Below, one piece after another: positions 28,927 through 32,066 of a stretch of DNA of 32,066 bases. The notes beneath the pieces are model-generated. The model ran no database searches. It was not told where the DNA came from and was given only the letters and a program-made list of their open reading frames with translations. The position numbers were made by a program, and so were the translations under genes. The stretch's first letter is position 1, and each line of letters opens with the position of its first letter. This DNA is from Chara braunii (lineage: Eukaryota; Streptophyta; Charophyceae; Charales; Characeae): contig BFEA01000447.1 of assembly GCA_003427395.1 (NCBI GenBank), forward strand, positions 903,502 through 935,567, read 5' to 3'.

Positions 28927-29554
28927 CAAGCCCAGGGTGTTGTTGAGGCCAAGGACTAGACCCACAGTGATCACTGGCAGCGGCAGCCGGTGGTTGTCCT
29001 GACAGGATTGGCCACCTTCCCTACCCTTCCCGACGTTAATGCTCCCAGTGCACCCCCTATCTCTACTATCCTACCTCAGTGTGACCAGCACTCAGGACCA
29101 TACCCTACCAGTATCGAGGGCAACTTGGACCAGACAGCAGTGACAAGCACCCCTAACAATATAAGGTATAACCCCCACCCACCCAAATTGAACATCCCGC
29201 AACGCGGGTTTTCTGTTGATGCTTTGTGTCACTTTGTGACTGCGTACTCACCTTGTGTGTATGTGTATTCGTATATGCCCCTACTGTCCCTNCCCTGCCA
29301 CTAACACCTCCAGCCCCCTGTTCAAACTTTTGGGCGGAAGGTTAACGTTTGCAGAAAGCCAGGTACCTTGTTGTCAATGTCTGTGGAAGCATGTGCTTGC
29401 GGAAACCCCATCACTAACACCCTCACCATAAACCCCCCAACCCCCGACCCTCAACCCCTTAAATACACCCCCCCCCCAAAAAAAAAACAAACAAACCATG
29501 TTTTGAATTTGTTTTCAATCTTTTTTTATACTCTTTTTTGACCCACTTTTGGGC
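28927..29554. other. Unassigned sequence
   Basis: No gene recognised. It contains an ambiguous base (29292), C-rich tracts and a C9A9 run near 29470-29487. The 104-codon frame at 28990-29304 is without domain. Confidence 0.4.
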
Positions 29555-29574
29555 CCAACCGGAATTCCGGTTGG
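29555..29574. repeat. Perfect 20-bp palindrome
   Basis: ccaaccggaa followed by its exact reverse complement. The outer ccaaccgg matches the ends of the inverted repeat at 28830-28885. Confidence 0.9.
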
Positions 29575-31194
29575 ACCACCGGGGGTCCATATACATTCAT
29601 AATCAGGGTGCGTTGTGTTCGGGTGAAGACGGTAGCACTGACAATGAAGCACCCTTCACACAAGTCTACGTCACACTCGTGAACTCTTGGATATCCCATT
29701 TTCTTTATAGTTCAGTGTAACTTCCTACCATGTTTTTTTCAACTTTTTTGCCCTTTTTGGGTGATCGTGCCTAACTGCGCGAGGCTTCCAGGAAGTGCGT
29801 ATTCTTTGTCAGATTGAATACAGTGAAGCTTATGGAAATCGTAATGGTGACGAAGATCGTCTTCTCTCAGGGGATGCCAGGCAGCGACTGCCTTCCCCAA
29901 CATACAAGCTACTTGCAAACTTGCGAAGTGTCGCATAAAGCTTCGCCTTTTTAGTCTTAAACTTACAAAGTGTCCCATAAAGTTCCACCATATTCAGGAG
30001 CTTCGTCTACCTCACTTGACCACAGAATATCGCAGAAGCCACCGTAGCCTCCACAGTAGAAGTGCTACCACTCCGATCAAAGCACAGGTGGTGGTGGGCC
30101 CCCCGAAGTGATGATAAGGAGATTGAGAGCAATCGTGATGAGGCAGACTATTAGGATGCATGAGTGTGATGATCATGATGAATTCAATCAGATGATGACA
30201 ACGCCAAGGACATCGATGAGCAGACGTTGAGCTCAATGATGATGACAATTTAATAATTGAATTTAATATTTATTGAATTTAACGGTTTTCAACCTATACT
30301 ACCTTATCACTCCAGATGATGACCATCGTAACTTCCAAAGCCTTGCCACAGTCCAATGAAAGTGATGTTTAGTAGCACCGTTTTTTCATGGCATGTGTTC
30401 GCTCTTTGCACCATACATTTGCTTTCAGGCAGTGTGCATGTCCTGTTTTGTGTGAGGGTTGTGGCCATACTGGGTAGCACTGGACCAGTAGGGCACGAGG
30501 ATCTATAGAAGAAAAGATGCATGAGAGCACACTTTTTCACGTAGGGTTGTAGGGCCTGCCCCCTTCCGTGCGCCTCCTTTTTGCACAGGGCCTTTGGCAT
30601 TACTGGTCATGGTGGATTGGTGGTTAAACGACCAGTACGTTTCTCAGCCATTTTTTCAGAGATGCAGCGTGCATGCTGCCATGTCGGGCATGAAGTTCTT
30701 GGGTTTCCGTTTCATGGCAGATCCATCCAGGCGGAACAGGTCACATGCGAGGCCCGTTTTGCCTGGATGAATGTCCAACGAAACAAAACCCCATTACTTC
30801 CCGCCCAACATGGCAGAAATCACTCAGCGTCTCTGAAAAATGGCTGGGAAACATACTGGTGGTTTAAAAGACGTCCACGTGAAGTCTTTCTTTGTGGTGC
30901 TTGCTTTCTCTGGCCAAGCTCCAAAAAAGAAGTGTCTGGCTGACACGCAACTTTCTCTTTGGCAAGGGCATGACGCCCTACCAGCCCAGCACGGTCTGGT
31001 CTGGCCGCATTTGGCCTGTTCTACAACTGCAGAAGCAGAGTGCGTGCTTCCCACGCGAGCTGTGGAGAGACCTAGGGCCGACTGGCCCAGCGCTGCTGAA
31101 ATAGAGGGCGCTGGGCTGGTAGGGCCACCACTGCTGGCCTTCAGCGGTCAGTTTTTGCTGTTCTGGGCCGGCATACAAGCTGCCCTGCGTCGGT
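29575..31194. other. Unassigned sequence
   Basis: No gene, RNA or element recognised. A 31-bp imperfect direct repeat lies at 29917-29947 and 29959-29989 (aaacttRYRaagtgtcSca). Plus-strand frames at 30581-30943 and 30840-31232 are open but overlap each other in different frames and show no domain. Confidence 0.4.
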
Positions 31195-31460
31195 CAAGCG
31201 CAATTACATGCCCTCACACTCAGCACCCATGAACTCACAGATATGAACACACAAGACGAAATGGACTTACACGTCGTCATGGGCTTGCATGCACACAGGA
31301 ACTCGTGCATGCACACCCTCACACGTTTACACACCGACTCACACTTGCAGACGGACACCCACACATACGGCTGAGCCACACAGCCATGCACACATGGGTT
31401 CACAGGACACCCAGAAACATGGACTCAAAAACGCGAATACACACATGGCACTCTCCACTA
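31195..31460. repeat. Degenerate ACAC-rich repeat
   Basis: Many CACA-containing decamers such as 'cacacac' and 'tgcacac'; probably an old CA microsatellite. Open frames across it (His/Thr-rich) are artefacts. Confidence 0.6.
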
Positions 31461-31860
31461 TCATATTCTTCTGTGGATGGGTTTTAGAACGTATGTGCTG
31501 TGCAATGTGCATTAAATTTCCGCTGCTGGTAGTCTCGGGGGCACATGGTGTGTGGCAGTGGTGAGTGAGCGTCGTGCTGTTATGCTTCTGGTGGCCCATA
31601 GGTGTGGCATGCTTTTGGGGGATACAGGTCTGTGTTTTATTTCCCTTCTGGTGGTTGTGTCGGCTATGTGGGTATGTTTGTTTCTTTTCTTTCTCTTTCT
31701 TGTGTACAAAGGGTTCATTAGCAGGAGACTTGCTAGAACCATGCCATTCTGCAGACCGCCCCTCGATGTGGGAGTGCATCCTAAACCGTATTTACAGTCT
31801 GATGGATGTGAGGGATGTGCTTTTTGTGTCGTACTACATGGTTTATAATTGTGGAGGATG
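31461..31860. other. Unassigned sequence
   Basis: No gene recognised. Overlapping open frames on both strands contain no motif. Confidence 0.4.
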
Positions 31861-32066
31861 GGGTAGAGGTCGACCATTGACAATGAGCAGTGGCAGACTG
31901 GATTTTGCAACAGCTCAATATCCTTAGGGTAGAGGTCGACCATTGACAATGAGCAGTGGCAGACTGGATTTTGCAACAGCTCAATAGCTCAATATCCTTA
32001 GGGTAGAGGTCGACCATTGACAATGAGCAGTGGCAGACTGGATTTTGCAACAGCTCAATATCCTTA
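31861..32066. repeat. 66-bp tandem repeat, three units to the window edge
   Basis: Units start at 31861, 31927 and 32001, each beginning gggtagaggtcgacc and ending atcctta. The middle unit carries an extra 8 bp (ctcaatag). The units are otherwise identical, and the last is complete at the window edge, so the array may continue. Confidence 0.95.

Noticed and set aside
30581-31232. Plus-strand open frames as host exons
   Set aside because: They overlap in different frames and no consistent splice sites or domain could be assigned.
31195-31564. His/Thr-rich coding frames near the right end
   Set aside because: Products of a degenerate CA-rich repeat; open on both strands.

Overview
This window looks like nuclear DNA of a land plant, most likely a seed plant with a large, repeat-rich genome. 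The strongest evidence is a U6 snRNA copy with the plant-type 3' half on the minus strand near 6.6 kb. Supporting signs are an L1-clade LINE with a C-terminal zf-RVT zinc motif, a decayed plant-mitochondrial-type tRNA-Pro, and LTR elements with a tRNA-iMet-type primer site. No bacterial genes, operons or CRISPR arrays are present. I see no intact host gene; nearly everything identifiable is mobile-element sequence, with one plausible host exon (GATA-type finger, 28351-28441).

Layout. 0.4-4.1 kb: a decayed minus-strand LTR element with two related LTR-like segments, a tRNA-iMet-type primer site and a gag remnant. 4.6-6.2 kb: microsatellites and a probable solo LTR (5392-6106) carrying three 72-bp repeats. 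6.2-8.1 kb: palindromic short repeats, a tandem duplication of which one copy holds a U6 retrocopy, an old LINE 3' end, and two tRNA-derived SINE copies. 8.1-10.5 kb: mostly unassigned, with a 139-bp tandem duplication, the tRNA-Pro relic and a small inverted-repeat element.

10.5-27.85 kb is a nested structure. A 5'-truncated L1-type LINE (10513-10723 plus 23891-27840, ending in 27 A) is flanked by the 10-bp repeat ccaccagcct. A 13.2-kb Ty3/gypsy-like element (10724-23890, minus strand) sits inside its endonuclease region. The Ty3 element has unusually long LTRs (about 2.45 kb), gag with a CCHC knuckle, protease, RT, RNase H, a PHD-finger-like cysteine cluster just before the integrase zinc domain, integrase with D, D and E, and then an extra acidic ORF. 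That ORF's ATG overlaps the pol stop in an ATGA. All its reading frames carry stops and frameshifts, so this copy is dead, but the family's architecture is readable.

27.85-32.07 kb: a 21-bp-stem hairpin, the GATA-like exon with good splice sites, a tRNA-like Pol III box pair, GC-rich inverted repeats with a perfect 20-bp palindrome, and a 66-bp tandem repeat running to the window edge. One reading of the whole is a large TE-filled intron or gene flank next to the zinc-finger exon. Many 'start codons' of the element frames are not ATG, so starts are approximate unless stated.
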